A stretch of DNA of 64,000 bases from Chryseobacterium sediminis (GCF_008386505.1 NZ_VUNZ01000002.1:248001-312000), one strand, 5' to 3'. Shown: positions 1-9,810, numbered from the stretch's first letter. The notes: generated by a model from the sequence alone, not told the origin. Numbers and translations: made by a program.

Positions 1-1
1 T

Positions 2-1282
2 AATGCAGGATTGCTCTGTGACAATCCGGATGGTAAGATCTTACTGGTTCTCGCTCCCTTTAAAGCTGAGGATAAAACCATTACGGCATGTAATAACAAC
101 AAAGCGGGAACCGCCACTTTCAATCTGAATACAGCAAATGTTACAGGAGTTCCGGGAGCTGTCAAAAAATATTATAAAACGTTAGCAGACCTCAACGCAG
201 ATACGAATGAAATTCTAAATCCCGGCAATTATCTGTCTGCTCCGGGAGATGTGTATGTAAAAGTAACAACTCCTCAGGGATGTACAGGTACAGCAAAAAT
301 TACACTGGCATTTTATCCTGAAACACCTGTGAAAGAAGCTACATTAAGATCATGTTTTATTGAAAACAATATCACCAGCGCTATTTTTAATCTGAACACT
401 GCGGATGTTACCCCATTAACTAGTGGAGTGACAAAAAAATATTATACCTCCATTGCTAATGCTTTAGACGGAACCAATGAGATCATGAACTCTCTTCAGT
501 ATTTATCTACAAGTACTGCTGTGTACGCAAAAGTAACAGATGCCAACGGATGTTTCAATATTGCCAAAATCAACCTTATTGTACTACCACCGGTACCATC
601 TTCCGTTCTGAAAGATAAAACCATTTGTATTGGTGAAAAAACTGATTTGGATGCAGGTCCTGGATTTGATGGTTATGAATGGAGTACCGGAGCAACCACA
701 TCATCTGTTAAAGACCTAGGAGTAGGTGTTTATTGGGTGAAGCTTAAAACAGGTAACTGTATCACTACACAAATTGTAAAAATAAATGCTTCTGCAAATC
801 CTGTGATTTCCAGCATTGATATTGACAACAATACGATAACAGTAAATGTTGCTGGAGGAAAACCTCAGTACCAATTCTCCCTGGATGGAGTCAACTGGCA
901 AACAAGCAATGTATTCACCGGATTGGCAAGAGGAGAAGTAAGAGTATATGTAAAAGACTTCTACAATTGTACTCCTATTGAAGTTCAGATTACCGTACCT
1001 AACCTGATTAATGCTATCACTCCAAACGGCGATAACGTAAACGACTTCATTGACTACTCAGCCCTTGCTTACAAGAAAAACCTAGTATTCATTGTCTACG
1101 ACAGATATGGGAATAAATTATATGAGGCTGGAAAAATGAGAAATTTCACATGGGACGGAACGGCTTCCGGTAAAAAAGTTCTTACAGGAACTTACTGGTA
1201 CACGATCTCATGGAACGAGAACAATAAAGACAATACAGAAACCAAATATTCCGGCTGGGTATTGGTTAAAAACAGAGAATAA
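2..1282 (+). CDS. T9SS type B sorting-domain surface protein, 5' end outside window
   Basis: The frame is open to the left edge (codons for N-A-G precede the TTG at 11), so the N-terminus lies outside the window and the TTG is not a real start. What remains matches the C-terminal two thirds of the next gene: repeated beta-rich modules with paired cysteines, then a gliding-motility-associated C-terminal domain of about 95 residues beginning NLINAITPNGDNVNDF and ending in the WVLVKNRE motif. That domain targets proteins to the type IX secretion system and cell surface in Bacteroidota. By analogy with its neighbour the missing part probably holds a signal peptide and an L-type lectin-like domain. 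An adhesin role is inferred. Confidence 0.85.
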   Translation, partial: NAGLLCDNPDGKILLVLAPFKAEDKTITACNNNKAGTATFNLNTANVTGVPGAVKKYYKTLADLNADTNEILNPGNYLSAPGDVYVKVTTPQGCTGTAKITLAFYPETPVKEATLRSCFIENNITSAIFNLNTADVTPLTSGVTKKYYTSIANALDGTNEIMNSLQYLSTSTAVYAKVTDANGCFNIAKINLIVLPPVPSSVLKDKTICIGEKTDLDAGPGFDGYEWSTGATTSSVKDLGVGVYWVKLKTGNCITTQIVKINASANPVISSIDIDNNTITVNVAGGKPQYQFSLDGVNWQTSNVFTGLARGEVRVYVKDFYNCTPIEVQITVPNLINAITPNGDNVNDFIDYSALAYKKNLVFIVYDRYGNKLYEAGKMRNFTWDGTASGKKVLTGTYWYTISWNENNKDNTETKYSGWVLVKNRE

Positions 1283-1293
1283 ATTTAGTATCA

Positions 1294-1319
1294 GAAACTA
1301 CCTCATATGGGGTAGTTTC
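1294..1319 (+). terminator. Hairpin after first surface-protein gene (weak terminator)
   Basis: A 9-bp inverted repeat (GAAACTACC / GGTAGTTTC) lies 11 nt after the stop. There is no clear T-run after it, so it may be a weak terminator or an mRNA 3' end stabiliser. Confidence 0.4.
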
Positions 1320-1439
1320 GGTATTAAAAGAATCTTTACCTCCGGAATTGGAAACTAAATATTGCTTTTATGATCAAATTAAAAATGTAACAAAAACAAT
1401 TTTATATCAAAAAACAAATAACATCATAATCCATCCACT

Positions 1440-3698
1440 ATGAAAAAAAATATACTCATTTTTTTACTCACTCTCTTATTATGCTTGCCGGGAAGTGTAT
1501 TTTCACAAACATATCAACTTACCGGAAACCCCGTCAATACAACGGGCTGGGATCTTGTCTCTGATGCTATAGTAAGCGGAGACTTTGTAAGACTCACAAC
1601 CGATCAGACCAGCAGATACGGGGCTGTAAAACTATCCACTCCTATTACCCTGAGCTATTGTGATAAATGGAAAGTGGAATTCGATTTCAGAATTGACGGA
1701 AATGGAACCACTCAGTTTGGAAAAGGAGACGGCTTTACCTTTTGGTATCTTGCCAATCCGCCTACAGGATTTGTTTCAGGAGGAGGACTTGGTATCCCGG
1801 CAAATGCTTCCGGACTAATGGTTGGTTTTGATATCTTCAATAACACTACCGAGGGCCAAATGAGTAAAGTTCATATTCTTTATGGCACCAATAACACAGC
1901 TGGTAACAATATAGAATTCAATACCACTCCGGGAAGCACATACCATTCTCCAGACCTTATTGCTACTCAGCCATTTGTAGGAGACACCTACAGACATGTT
2001 GAAGTAAACGGAGAAACAGACCTTACCAATCCAACAAACTGGATTATCAAAGTAAGAATCAACGGTGTACTTATTGTAGATCAGTCTTTTGCTCCTTCCG
2101 GAGGTGCAGTAGGAATGTCACAAGGATATTTCGGTTTCTCTGCAGCAACCGGAGGTGCCAGCGCAAGACATTCTATTAAAGATGTTAAAGTTTTCGTAGA
2201 TAAAGTTCCTATTTTAAGCAATACATTAACTCCTTTCGTATGTACCAATCCCGCAACCGGAAATGGTGTAGTGGATCTTACCTCTTTTAATTCTCAATTT
2301 GTTAATAATCCTGGAAACTATATCTTTACTTATTATGTTTTGGGAAGTTCTACGCCTATTGCCAATCCTGCCAGTTTCCAATATTCAGGAAACACCACCA
2401 TCAAGGTTGTTGTAAAAGACCCTACTTCCACTCTTTGTGATAATGGTGACGGGGTCATTCAGCTTAATCCTACTCCATTTGCCGCAACCGATGCAAGTCT
2501 TACGGGATGTAATAACAACAATGCAGGGACAGCGACCTTTGATCTTAATTCTGCAGCTGTAACAACTGTTGCCGGAGTTACCAAAGAATTCTATCCTACC
2601 CTATACGACCTGAACAATGGCACGAATCAGATTACAAATCCTTCTGCCTATGCATCTGCAGCAGCAACAATATATGTAAAAGTAACTACTCCTCAAGGTT
2701 GCGTAAGCACATCTAAAATCACGCTGAATATTTACCCTGTAGTAGTGGTGAATGACGTTGAAATCAAATCCTGCTTTATTGAAACCAGCCCGTCTATGGC
2801 ATCCTTTAATCTTACAGGAGCTGTAGTTTCTCAGGGTGGACTTAATAAAGAATACTATCCTTCGTTGGCCGATGCTATCAGCGGAACTAATGCAATCTCC
2901 ACTCCGGCAACGTATATTGCCCCTAATGGAGTTGTTTATATTAAAGTATTCAGTGCAAACGGATGTTATTCTATTGCTAAAGTTACATTAACAGTAATAC
3001 CTGCTGTTTATTCAAGAACTTTACTTGACCAGACTATTTGTATTGAAAACACGACAACATTAGATGCAGGAGCAGGGTTCAAAAGCTATGAATGGAGTAC
3101 AGGTGCTACCACTCAATCCATCAAGAATGTAGGAGTAGGTACTTACTGGGTAAAACTTAAAACCGGAGACTGTATTGCAACACAAAAAGTAACAGTATAT
3201 CCATCTGACAATCCAGTGGTAACCACTGTTGATATTTCAGGAAGTACTGTAACAGTGTATGCCAATGGCGGAACACCTCCTTACCAGTATTCTATGGATA
3301 ATATCAACTGGCAGGACTCCAACATCTTTACCAATATTACCAGAGGTGAAGCCAAAGTATATGTAAGAGACGGTTACAATTGTGTTCCTGTTGAAGTTAA
3401 TATTACGGTACCTAATCTGATCAACGTGATTACTCCTAATGATGACGGTATTAATGATTTTGTTGATTATTCTGCACTGGCCAATAAACAGAATCTGGAA
3501 ATAGGCATTTTCGACAGATATGGTTACAAAATGTTCCAGGCCGATAAAACCAATGGCTACAAATGGGCAGGTACCACTAATGGAAGTAAAAAAGTTCCTA
3601 CAGGAAATTACTGGTATTCTGTTTCATGGAATGAAAATAATAAAAACAGTACTCCGATAAAATTCTCAGGTTGGATTGTTGTAAAAAACAGAGAATAA
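1440..3698 (+). CDS. Lectin-like T9SS type B sorting-domain surface protein
   Basis: A 752-residue secreted protein. It begins with a signal peptide (MKKNILIFLLTLLLC, ending near FSQ at 21-23). Residues about 25-250 resemble an L-type (legume-type) lectin domain of bacterial surface proteins, with GDGFTFWY and LMVGFDIFNN-like strands. Repeated beta modules follow, and the last ~95 residues are the gliding-motility-associated C-terminal domain (NLINVITPNDDGINDF to WIVVKNRE). It would be exported by Sec, passed through the T9SS and held at the surface. It is a tandem paralogue of the preceding gene: LCDN-DG, CNNN-AGTATF and YVKVTTPQGC blocks occur in both. Sugar binding is inferred; no ligand can be named. 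Confidence 0.85.
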   Translation: MKKNILIFLLTLLLCLPGSVFSQTYQLTGNPVNTTGWDLVSDAIVSGDFVRLTTDQTSRYGAVKLSTPITLSYCDKWKVEFDFRIDGNGTTQFGKGDGFTFWYLANPPTGFVSGGGLGIPANASGLMVGFDIFNNTTEGQMSKVHILYGTNNTAGNNIEFNTTPGSTYHSPDLIATQPFVGDTYRHVEVNGETDLTNPTNWIIKVRINGVLIVDQSFAPSGGAVGMSQGYFGFSAATGGASARHSIKDVKVFVDKVPILSNTLTPFVCTNPATGNGVVDLTSFNSQFVNNPGNYIFTYYVLGSSTPIANPASFQYSGNTTIKVVVKDPTSTLCDNGDGVIQLNPTPFAATDASLTGCNNNNAGTATFDLNSAAVTTVAGVTKEFYPTLYDLNNGTNQITNPSAYASAAATIYVKVTTPQGCVSTSKITLNIYPVVVVNDVEIKSCFIETSPSMASFNLTGAVVSQGGLNKEYYPSLADAISGTNAISTPATYIAPNGVVYIKVFSANGCYSIAKVTLTVIPAVYSRTLLDQTICIENTTTLDAGAGFKSYEWSTGATTQSIKNVGVGTYWVKLKTGDCIATQKVTVYPSDNPVVTTVDISGSTVTVYANGGTPPYQYSMDNINWQDSNIFTNITRGEAKVYVRDGYNCVPVEVNITVPNLINVITPNDDGINDFVDYSALANKQNLEIGIFDRYGYKMFQADKTNGYKWAGTTNGSKKVPTGNYWYSVSWNENNKNSTPIKFSGWIVVKNRE

Positions 3699-3722
3699 TT
3701 ACACTTTCCATCACATCAAAAG

Positions 3723-3750
3723 AATCACCCCGCCAGCCGGGGTGATTTTT
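3723..3750 (+). terminator. Rho-independent terminator
   Basis: A 9-bp perfect stem (AATCACCCC / GGGGTGATT) with a 7-nt loop followed by T residues, 24 nt after the surface-protein stop. Confidence 0.85.
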
Positions 3751-3807
3751 TGTATTAAGAGGACGGAGATATTTCATTTTAAAGACTCTTTATTCATATT
3801 CAATTCT

Positions 3808-3815
3808 TAAATTTG
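3808..3815 (+). promoter_or_regulatory. Perfect -7 box (TAAATTTG) abutting the nitroreductase start
   Basis: Exact match to the Bacteroidota -7 consensus TAnnTTTG, only 4 nt before the ATG at 3820. No -33 TTG is visible at 17-23 nt. If used, the mRNA would be essentially leaderless. Confidence 0.45.
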
Positions 3816-3819
3816 TCCT

Positions 3820-4446
3820 ATGAATTATTTGGAAGCTTTAAGCAGAAGATATTCTGTAAAAAAATTCAATCATCAGATTATTCCTCAGGAAACTCTTCAC
3901 AATATTCTTGAGTCAGGAAAGCTGTCTGCCAGCTCTCTGGGACTTCAACCCTATAAAATAGTTATTGTTGAGAGCGAGGAAATGAAGCAGAAATTAATCC
4001 CGGCTTTCTATAATCCTTCTCAGATTTCCACCTGTTCTCATCTTATCGTTATCATTTCAAAGAAAATTATTGAAGAGAATTATATCCGGGGATATTTTAA
4101 TCATATTTCTCAAGTAAGAGATACTCCTGTTGAAACACTGGATCCTTTCAGAAACAGTATTAATCAGCATATCACCCAGAAAACACAGGATGAAATCTTC
4201 AACTGGGCAGAAAAACAATCCTACATAGTATTGGCCAATCTGATGTATGCCGCTGCTATTGAAAGTATAGATTCCTGTCCTATGGAAGGCTTCCGCCAGG
4301 ATCTTATAGAAGAAATTCTGAATATCAATCCCGAAACAGAAAAAGTAACTGTTACCCTCGCTTTAGGCTACCGTTCTGAAGAAGACCATTTTCAGCACAT
4401 GAAAAAAGTAAGGAAACCAAACGAAAAATTGTTTAAATTTATTTAA
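3820..4446 (+). CDS. Nitroreductase-family NAD(P)H-dependent oxidoreductase
   Basis: A 208-residue protein of the FMN-dependent nitroreductase fold (NfsB-like branch). The N-terminal RRYSVKKF stretch and the SSLGLQPYKIVIV segment around residues 38-50 match the family's FMN/phosphate-binding regions, and PMEGF near residue 153 is the usual late motif. Length is typical. It probably reduces nitro compounds, quinones or related substrates with NAD(P)H in the cytoplasm; the physiological substrate cannot be read from sequence. It lies 32 nt upstream of nadB in the same direction, so it may be co-transcribed with the NAD genes. A short palindrome without a T-run lies in the gap (4445-4461). Confidence 0.85.
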   Translation: MNYLEALSRRYSVKKFNHQIIPQETLHNILESGKLSASSLGLQPYKIVIVESEEMKQKLIPAFYNPSQISTCSHLIVIISKKIIEENYIRGYFNHISQVRDTPVETLDPFRNSINQHITQKTQDEIFNWAEKQSYIVLANLMYAAAIESIDSCPMEGFRQDLIEEILNINPETEKVTVTLALGYRSEEDHFQHMKKVRKPNEKLFKFI

Positions 4447-4478
4447 TCGTTTTAAACGATTGTACCTAAAGCAAGCAT

Positions 4479-6050
4479 ATGATAAAAGCGGATGTATTAG
4501 TAATCGGTTCCGGCATTTCCGGACTTTCCTATGCCATTAAAGTTTCTGAACAGCTCCCTGATGCCAAAATCATTATTGTAACAAAATCTGATGAAGATGA
4601 AAGCAACACCAAATATGCACAAGGCGGTCTTGCAGTAGTTACAGATTCTAAAAATGATAATTTCAGCAAACATATTGAAGACACTATGCGCGCCGGAGAC
4701 GGTGAAAACAAACGCGATGTCGTAGAAATGGTCGTTACGGAAGCTCCAAAAAGATTTAAAGAAATTGTAGAATGGGGTGCAAATTTCGATATGAAAAACG
4801 GTGAATTTGCTCTAGGAAGAGAAGGAGGTCATACTGAAAACAGAATCGTACACCATAAAGATATTACAGGTTTTGAAATCGAACGAGCTTTGCTGGAAAC
4901 AGCTAACAACAGCCCGAATATTGAAATTCTCGACCATCATTATGTAATTGATATTATTACACAGCACCATGTTCCCGGAAAAGAACTCAACGAAGGGGAT
5001 ATTCATTGCTATGGCGCTTATATTCTGGATGAAAAATCCAAAACCATCAAAAAAATCACTTCTAAAATAACATTGGTAGCCACAGGAGGCGCAGGACATG
5101 TTTATAAAAACACAACCAATCCCACAATTGCTACAGGAGACGGAATTGCTTTCGTAGCCAGAGCAAAAGGAAACGTGTCCAATATGCAGTATTACCAGTT
5201 TCATCCGACAGCTTTGTACAGCAAAATGGACGGAATGCTGTTTTTAATCTCGGAAGCCGTTCGTGGTGACGGAGCAAAATTAAGAACCAAAAGAGGCGAA
5301 AAATTCATGCATAAGTATGATGAACGTGAAGAATTAGCCTCAAGAGATATTGTTGCAAGAGCCATCGATGCCGAAATGAAAATTACCGGAGACGAATTTG
5401 TGGGCTTAGACTGCAAGGAAATGAACCATGAAAAATTCTTAGAACATTTCCCCAATATTTATAAAAAATGCAGAGACGAAGGAATTGATCCCTTCACTCA
5501 ATTAATCCCTGTTGTACCGGCTTGCCACTATTTAATGGGAGGTATTGAAGTAGACAGAGATGGGCAGTCCTCCATCAGAAATCTTTTTGCGGTGGGTGAA
5601 TGTACCAACTCAGGGCTTCACGGAGCCAATAGACTTGCTTCCAATTCATTGCTTGAAGGTTTGGTTTTCGGACACAATGCAGCCATGAAAACAGTAGCTC
5701 TTCTGAATGAAAACAGTTTCAACTTTGATGATCTGAAAGCCGTTCCGGAATGGAATGAAGAAGGAATGAAAATCATGGACGAAATGGTAATTGTCAGCTA
5801 TCTCAGAAAACAGCTTCAGGAAATGATGAGCGATCTGGTAGGTATTGTAAGAAGTAACAGACGTCTGAATATGGCACTTCAGAAACATCAGGAGATTGCT
5901 GCTGCTGTAGATGAAATTTACCACTACTCTATTCTTTCACCACAATTATCAGAATTAAGAAACTTAACAACCGTTGCCCACCTCATCATTACCCAATCCA
6001 TGGAAATGACCGAAAACAAGGGAGCATTTTATAATAAAGATTTAGCCTAA
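4479..6050 (+). CDS. nadB: L-aspartate oxidase (NAD biosynthesis)
   Basis: A 523-residue flavoprotein that oxidises L-aspartate to iminoaspartate, the first step of de novo NAD synthesis. The FAD dinucleotide-binding loop VIGSGISGLS is at residues 7-16. Other family blocks are present: KYAQGGLA, REGGHTENRIVHHKD, ATGGAGHVYKNTTNP, QFHPTALY, SEAVRGDGAKLR and the C-terminal GECTNSGLHGANRLASNSL. The alternatives, fumarate reductase/succinate dehydrogenase flavoproteins, fit less well. It is followed 12 nt later by nadC, so the two are probably one transcript. nadA (quinolinate synthase), the partner that uses iminoaspartate, is not in this window. Confidence 0.97.
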   Translation: MIKADVLVIGSGISGLSYAIKVSEQLPDAKIIIVTKSDEDESNTKYAQGGLAVVTDSKNDNFSKHIEDTMRAGDGENKRDVVEMVVTEAPKRFKEIVEWGANFDMKNGEFALGREGGHTENRIVHHKDITGFEIERALLETANNSPNIEILDHHYVIDIITQHHVPGKELNEGDIHCYGAYILDEKSKTIKKITSKITLVATGGAGHVYKNTTNPTIATGDGIAFVARAKGNVSNMQYYQFHPTALYSKMDGMLFLISEAVRGDGAKLRTKRGEKFMHKYDEREELASRDIVARAIDAEMKITGDEFVGLDCKEMNHEKFLEHFPNIYKKCRDEGIDPFTQLIPVVPACHYLMGGIEVDRDGQSSIRNLFAVGECTNSGLHGANRLASNSLLEGLVFGHNAAMKTVALLNENSFNFDDLKAVPEWNEEGMKIMDEMVIVSYLRKQLQEMMSDLVGIVRSNRRLNMALQKHQEIAAAVDEIYHYSILSPQLSELRNLTTVAHLIITQSMEMTENKGAFYNKDLA

Positions 6051-6062
6051 AAGCATCACAAA

Positions 6063-6923
6063 ATGAAAAGACCAAGCTACGTAACAGATAAAGCATTAAA
6101 GACATTCATAAAAAATGCTCTTGAAGAAGATATCCAGGATGGAGACCACTCTACTCTATCTACCATTCCACAGGATCTTGTACAAAGTGCTAAGCTTTTA
6201 GTAAAACAGGACTGTATTCTTGCAGGTGTTGAACTGGCAGAAATCATTTTCAAGACTTTTGACAAAAACCTGAAAGTAGAAGTCTTTATTAAAGATGGAA
6301 CTCCTTGTAAATTCGGAGATATAGCACTTATTGTAACAGGAAGTGCAAGATCTATCCTTTCCACAGAAAGGTTTGTTCTTAACTGTATGCAGAGAATGAG
6401 TGGTATTGCCACCCTTACCCACGACTGGGACTCAAGATTAGTAGGTACAAAAACTAAACTTTTAGATACAAGAAAAACAACTCCCAACTTCAGAATGTGT
6501 GAAAAATGGGCAGTGGCCATAGGGGGAGGAACCAATCACAGATATGGTCTTTATGACATGATTATGCTGAAAGATAATCACATCGACTACAATGGAAGCA
6601 TCACCAATGCAGTGGCAATGGCAAAGGATTATGTTAAAAAGAACAAGAAGAAGTTAAAAATAGAGGTTGAAACAAGAAACCTTGAAGAAGTTCAGGAAGC
6701 CATCAATGCAAAGGTAGACAGAATCATGCTTGATAATATGGATGTAAAAACCATGAAACAGGCTGTAAAAATGATCAACGGTTCATGTGAGTCTGAAGCT
6801 TCCGGTGGAATTACCCGTGATATGCTTAAAGAAATTGCTTCAACAGGAGTAACATTCATCTCCGTAGGAGCCCTTACACACTCTGCTGAGAATATAGATT
6901 TGAGTCTCAAAGCAGTGAAATAG
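6063..6923 (+). CDS. nadC: Nicotinate-nucleotide pyrophosphorylase (carboxylating)
   Basis: A 286-residue cytoplasmic enzyme that joins quinolinate and PRPP to give nicotinate mononucleotide, CO2 and pyrophosphate. Clear family signatures: EEDIQDGDHST near the N-terminus, NCMQRMSGIATLT, LDTRKTTPNFR, GGGTNHRYGLYDMIMLKDNHID and the C-terminal EASGGI and ISVGALTHSA strands that bind phosphate. Length is normal for the family. It lies 12 nt after nadB. The next gene is 218 nt away with its own upstream region, so the NAD transcript probably ends here, although no clear hairpin is visible after the stop. Confidence 0.97.
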   Translation: MKRPSYVTDKALKTFIKNALEEDIQDGDHSTLSTIPQDLVQSAKLLVKQDCILAGVELAEIIFKTFDKNLKVEVFIKDGTPCKFGDIALIVTGSARSILSTERFVLNCMQRMSGIATLTHDWDSRLVGTKTKLLDTRKTTPNFRMCEKWAVAIGGGTNHRYGLYDMIMLKDNHIDYNGSITNAVAMAKDYVKKNKKKLKIEVETRNLEEVQEAINAKVDRIMLDNMDVKTMKQAVKMINGSCESEASGGITRDMLKEIASTGVTFISVGALTHSAENIDLSLKAVK

Positions 6924-7141
6924 CGTTGAATTTTTAACAAAAACACCCCCACTTTGTTAAAAATTTAATAACATGACTTTTTTCATAAAAAAATTCAATT
7001 TTTAGTCATAATACTGGTTTTTAACACTTTAACATTATTAAGACTGATTAAAAATTAACATTGAGTTAATAATAGTTAAATTTTATTTTGCGAATTTTGC
7101 AGAAAATTAAATCTAATTATTACTAATTATTACTAACGATT

Positions 7142-9724
7142 ATGAAATTAATCAACAAATCGATACTAACTGCGGTTATTACATTATCTACAGCTAGTGT
7201 TTATTACGCTCAACAAGTTCAGGACACGGTTCAAAAGTCCAAAGATATTGACGAGGTAATCTTAAGAGGTGTTACGGATATCGCTAAAGATAGAAAGACA
7301 CCAGTTGCAGTATCTACAATCAAAGCAGCTCAAATCCTTGAAAGACAAGGAAACCAGGAGTTGGTAGAATTGCTAAACACAACACCATCTGTATATGCTA
7401 CAAAAGGTGGTGGTGGATTTGGAGATTCTCAGATCACTATGCGTGGTTTTGAATCCAGAAACATCGCAGTAATGGTAAACGGTATGCCTGTAAATGACAT
7501 GGAGGGTGGTACTGTTTATTTCTCAAACTGGACTGGACTATCTGACGTGACTAGTACTATGCAGGTACAAAGAGGGCTTGGCTCTTCTAAATTAGCAATT
7601 GCTTCTGTAGGAGGTACTATGAACTTCTTAACAAAATCAGCAGATATGAAAAGAGGTGGGATTCTTAGATTTGGAGTTGGTAACAATGACTATCTTAAAA
7701 CCTCTTTTGCTTACAACACAGGAAAATCTGAAAATGGATGGTCATCTTCCATCTTAATGAGCAGACAGGCTGGTAGCACTTATATAGAAAATACACAATA
7801 TGAATCTTATGCTTATTATTTTGCATTAGGATGGGAGCCAAATAAAAAACACAACTTCCAGTTTACCCTAACTTCTGCACCTCAATGGCATAATCAGAGA
7901 ACATTCTCTCCAACAATCCAAAATTATATCAAGTACAATCCTGATCATGATGGAACACCATACAGACAGTATAACTCTGACTATGGTTACTACACTGATG
8001 CAAATGGAAATAAAGTATCATTGGCTAACAGAGCAAACTATTACTCTAAGCCTGTTATGATGTTAAACTGGGACTGGACAATGAGTGAGAAATCTAAGTT
8101 AAGTACAGTTTTATATATGTCTAACGGTAGAGGTGGTGGAACCGGTGAACTAGGTAGAGTTGGCGGAAAAGGAATCACTGATGCTTCTTTCCTTGATACA
8201 GAAGGTCACTTCAACTACGATGCTATTTTTGCTGCAAACAAAGCTGTTAACGTAAATACTGCAGGTGCAGGTAGTACTTTGATCCGTAGATCAAGTATCA
8301 ACTCTCACAACTGGTATGGTATCTTGGCAAATTTCCAACATAAAATTAATGACAACTGGAACTTCTCAGTAGGTACAGATGACAGATATTACTATGGATA
8401 CCACTATCAAGTAGCTTCTGACTTATATGGAGCTTCAGGATATAAGGATAGCAACAACAAAAATATTGCACCTAATATTGTTAACAAAACTTATGACTAT
8501 CAACAGCTAGCTTGGAATCCTTTCGGAGGAAAAACAGCTCCTATCCAGGATCAGATTGGTTATAGCAATGACGGTGAGGTTATCTGGTACAGTGGTTTTG
8601 GTCAGGTTGAATTTACTAAAAACGACTTCTCTGCATTCTTACAGGGATCAGTTTCTAACCAAGGATACCAAAGAATTGATAACTTTATTCAAGATGGTGT
8701 AACGAAACAACAAGGACAGGTTGTTAATACAAAAACTGGATTCAAAAACCTTTTTGGATATAACATTAAAGGGGGTGCTAACTATAACATCAATGCAAAT
8801 CACAATGTTTTCGCAAATGTTGGATATTATAGCAAACAACCATTCTTCAACTCTGTATACCCAAGTAACTTCCAGGTAGTTAACCCAACTTTAACTAACG
8901 AAAAAATCTTCTCTGCAGAAGTTGGATACGGTTTCAGATCTCCAAAATTCAGTGCAAATGTTAACGTATACAGAACTCAGTGGGGAGACAGATGGTTAAG
9001 AAGAACAAACCAGACATTTACTCTACCTGACAATACAACAACTACAGGATACGCAGAAATCAGTGGTATTACTGAAATTCACCAGGGAGTTGAATTTGAT
9101 GCTGTTTACAGACCAACAAATTTCTTAGAATTCCAAGGTATGTTCTCATGGGGAGATTATTATTATAAAGGAAATGCTACAGGTGCTGCTTTTGATGATA
9201 ACAACAACCCACTTACATTAGCCGGAACTTCTACATCAACAACTCTTTACTTAGATAAAGTAAAAGTAGGAGGAACAAGCAACAACAGTATTCCTCAGAT
9301 GACTGCATCATTAGGTGCTACTGTAAAACCAGTAAAAGATCTTAGCATCTTCGGAACTTGGAGATATGTAGGTAAACTTTATTCTTCAATTGATATTGCA
9401 ACATTCTCTAATCAGGCTGCACAAGATAAAGGAGTAATGAAGTTACCAGATTTCAACCTGTTTGATGTAGGATTCTCTTACAAAATCAGACTAAGAGACA
9501 GCGCTCAATATTTCACTATTGGTGCTAACGTTTATAACTTATTTGATACTACTTATATTTCTGATGCTTCAACAAACGTATTCACAAAAACAAGTGATCA
9601 GTTTGCTACAGCAGCTCAATATGAGGCTTATCAGTCTACATTATACAAAGGAATTGACCCATCTAACAGAGTTCTTTTCGGATTCGGAAGAACATGGGCA
9701 GCTAACTTGTCATTCAACTTCTAA
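7142..9724 (+). CDS. TonB-dependent outer-membrane receptor, substrate unknown
   Basis: An 860-residue protein: signal peptide (to about residue 23, VYYAQ), a short TonB-box-like region (DEVILRGV at about 37-44), then a plug domain (VSTIKAAQILERQGNQ, then TMRGFESRNIAVMVNGMPVNDMEGG) and a long barrel rich in aromatic strands ending in LSFNF. It lacks the carboxypeptidase-like N-terminal domain common in SusC-type receptors, which points to a siderophore/cofactor-type rather than SusCD-type receptor. No SusD partner or ligand-processing gene is adjacent, so no substrate can be proposed. Upstream (6924-7141) is AT-rich with an imperfect TATTTTG -7 box; a strong terminator follows. Confidence 0.9.
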   Translation: MKLINKSILTAVITLSTASVYYAQQVQDTVQKSKDIDEVILRGVTDIAKDRKTPVAVSTIKAAQILERQGNQELVELLNTTPSVYATKGGGGFGDSQITMRGFESRNIAVMVNGMPVNDMEGGTVYFSNWTGLSDVTSTMQVQRGLGSSKLAIASVGGTMNFLTKSADMKRGGILRFGVGNNDYLKTSFAYNTGKSENGWSSSILMSRQAGSTYIENTQYESYAYYFALGWEPNKKHNFQFTLTSAPQWHNQRTFSPTIQNYIKYNPDHDGTPYRQYNSDYGYYTDANGNKVSLANRANYYSKPVMMLNWDWTMSEKSKLSTVLYMSNGRGGGTGELGRVGGKGITDASFLDTEGHFNYDAIFAANKAVNVNTAGAGSTLIRRSSINSHNWYGILANFQHKINDNWNFSVGTDDRYYYGYHYQVASDLYGASGYKDSNNKNIAPNIVNKTYDYQQLAWNPFGGKTAPIQDQIGYSNDGEVIWYSGFGQVEFTKNDFSAFLQGSVSNQGYQRIDNFIQDGVTKQQGQVVNTKTGFKNLFGYNIKGGANYNINANHNVFANVGYYSKQPFFNSVYPSNFQVVNPTLTNEKIFSAEVGYGFRSPKFSANVNVYRTQWGDRWLRRTNQTFTLPDNTTTTGYAEISGITEIHQGVEFDAVYRPTNFLEFQGMFSWGDYYYKGNATGAAFDDNNNPLTLAGTSTSTTLYLDKVKVGGTSNNSIPQMTASLGATVKPVKDLSIFGTWRYVGKLYSSIDIATFSNQAAQDKGVMKLPDFNLFDVGFSYKIRLRDSAQYFTIGANVYNLFDTTYISDASTNVFTKTSDQFATAAQYEAYQSTLYKGIDPSNRVLFGFGRTWAANLSFNF

Positions 9725-9755
9725 TAATATCACAATATTAGATTTTATAAATATC

Positions 9756-9781
9756 AATCCCGGCTTTGAGCCGGGATTTTT
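9756..9781 (+). terminator. Rho-independent terminator
   Basis: A 10-bp perfect stem (AATCCCGGCT / AGCCGGGATT), 3-nt loop, then TTT, 32 nt after the TonB receptor stop. Confidence 0.88.
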
Positions 9782-9783
9782 GT

Positions 9784-9791
9784 TATCTTTG
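9784..9791 (+). promoter_or_regulatory. -7 box (TATCTTTG) for the four-helix membrane protein
   Basis: Exact TAnnTTTG match starting 2 nt after the terminator and 19 nt before the ATG at 9811. The nearest upstream TTG is 15 nt away, inside the terminator loop, shorter than usual. Confidence 0.5.
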
Positions 9792-9810
9792 TGTACAAAA
9801 AAATAGGATT

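Noticed and set aside
4445..4461. Palindrome between the nitroreductase gene and nadB as terminator
   Set aside because: An 8-bp AT-rich stem with a 1-nt centre and no T-run; too weak to separate the genes.
6924..7141. Riboswitch or small RNA upstream of the TonB receptor
   Set aside because: Very AT-rich with no stable stems or known aptamer motif.
9519..9806. Open frame across the end of the TonB receptor and its terminator
   Set aside because: It is an alternate frame of the receptor and runs through the hairpin; no start context.
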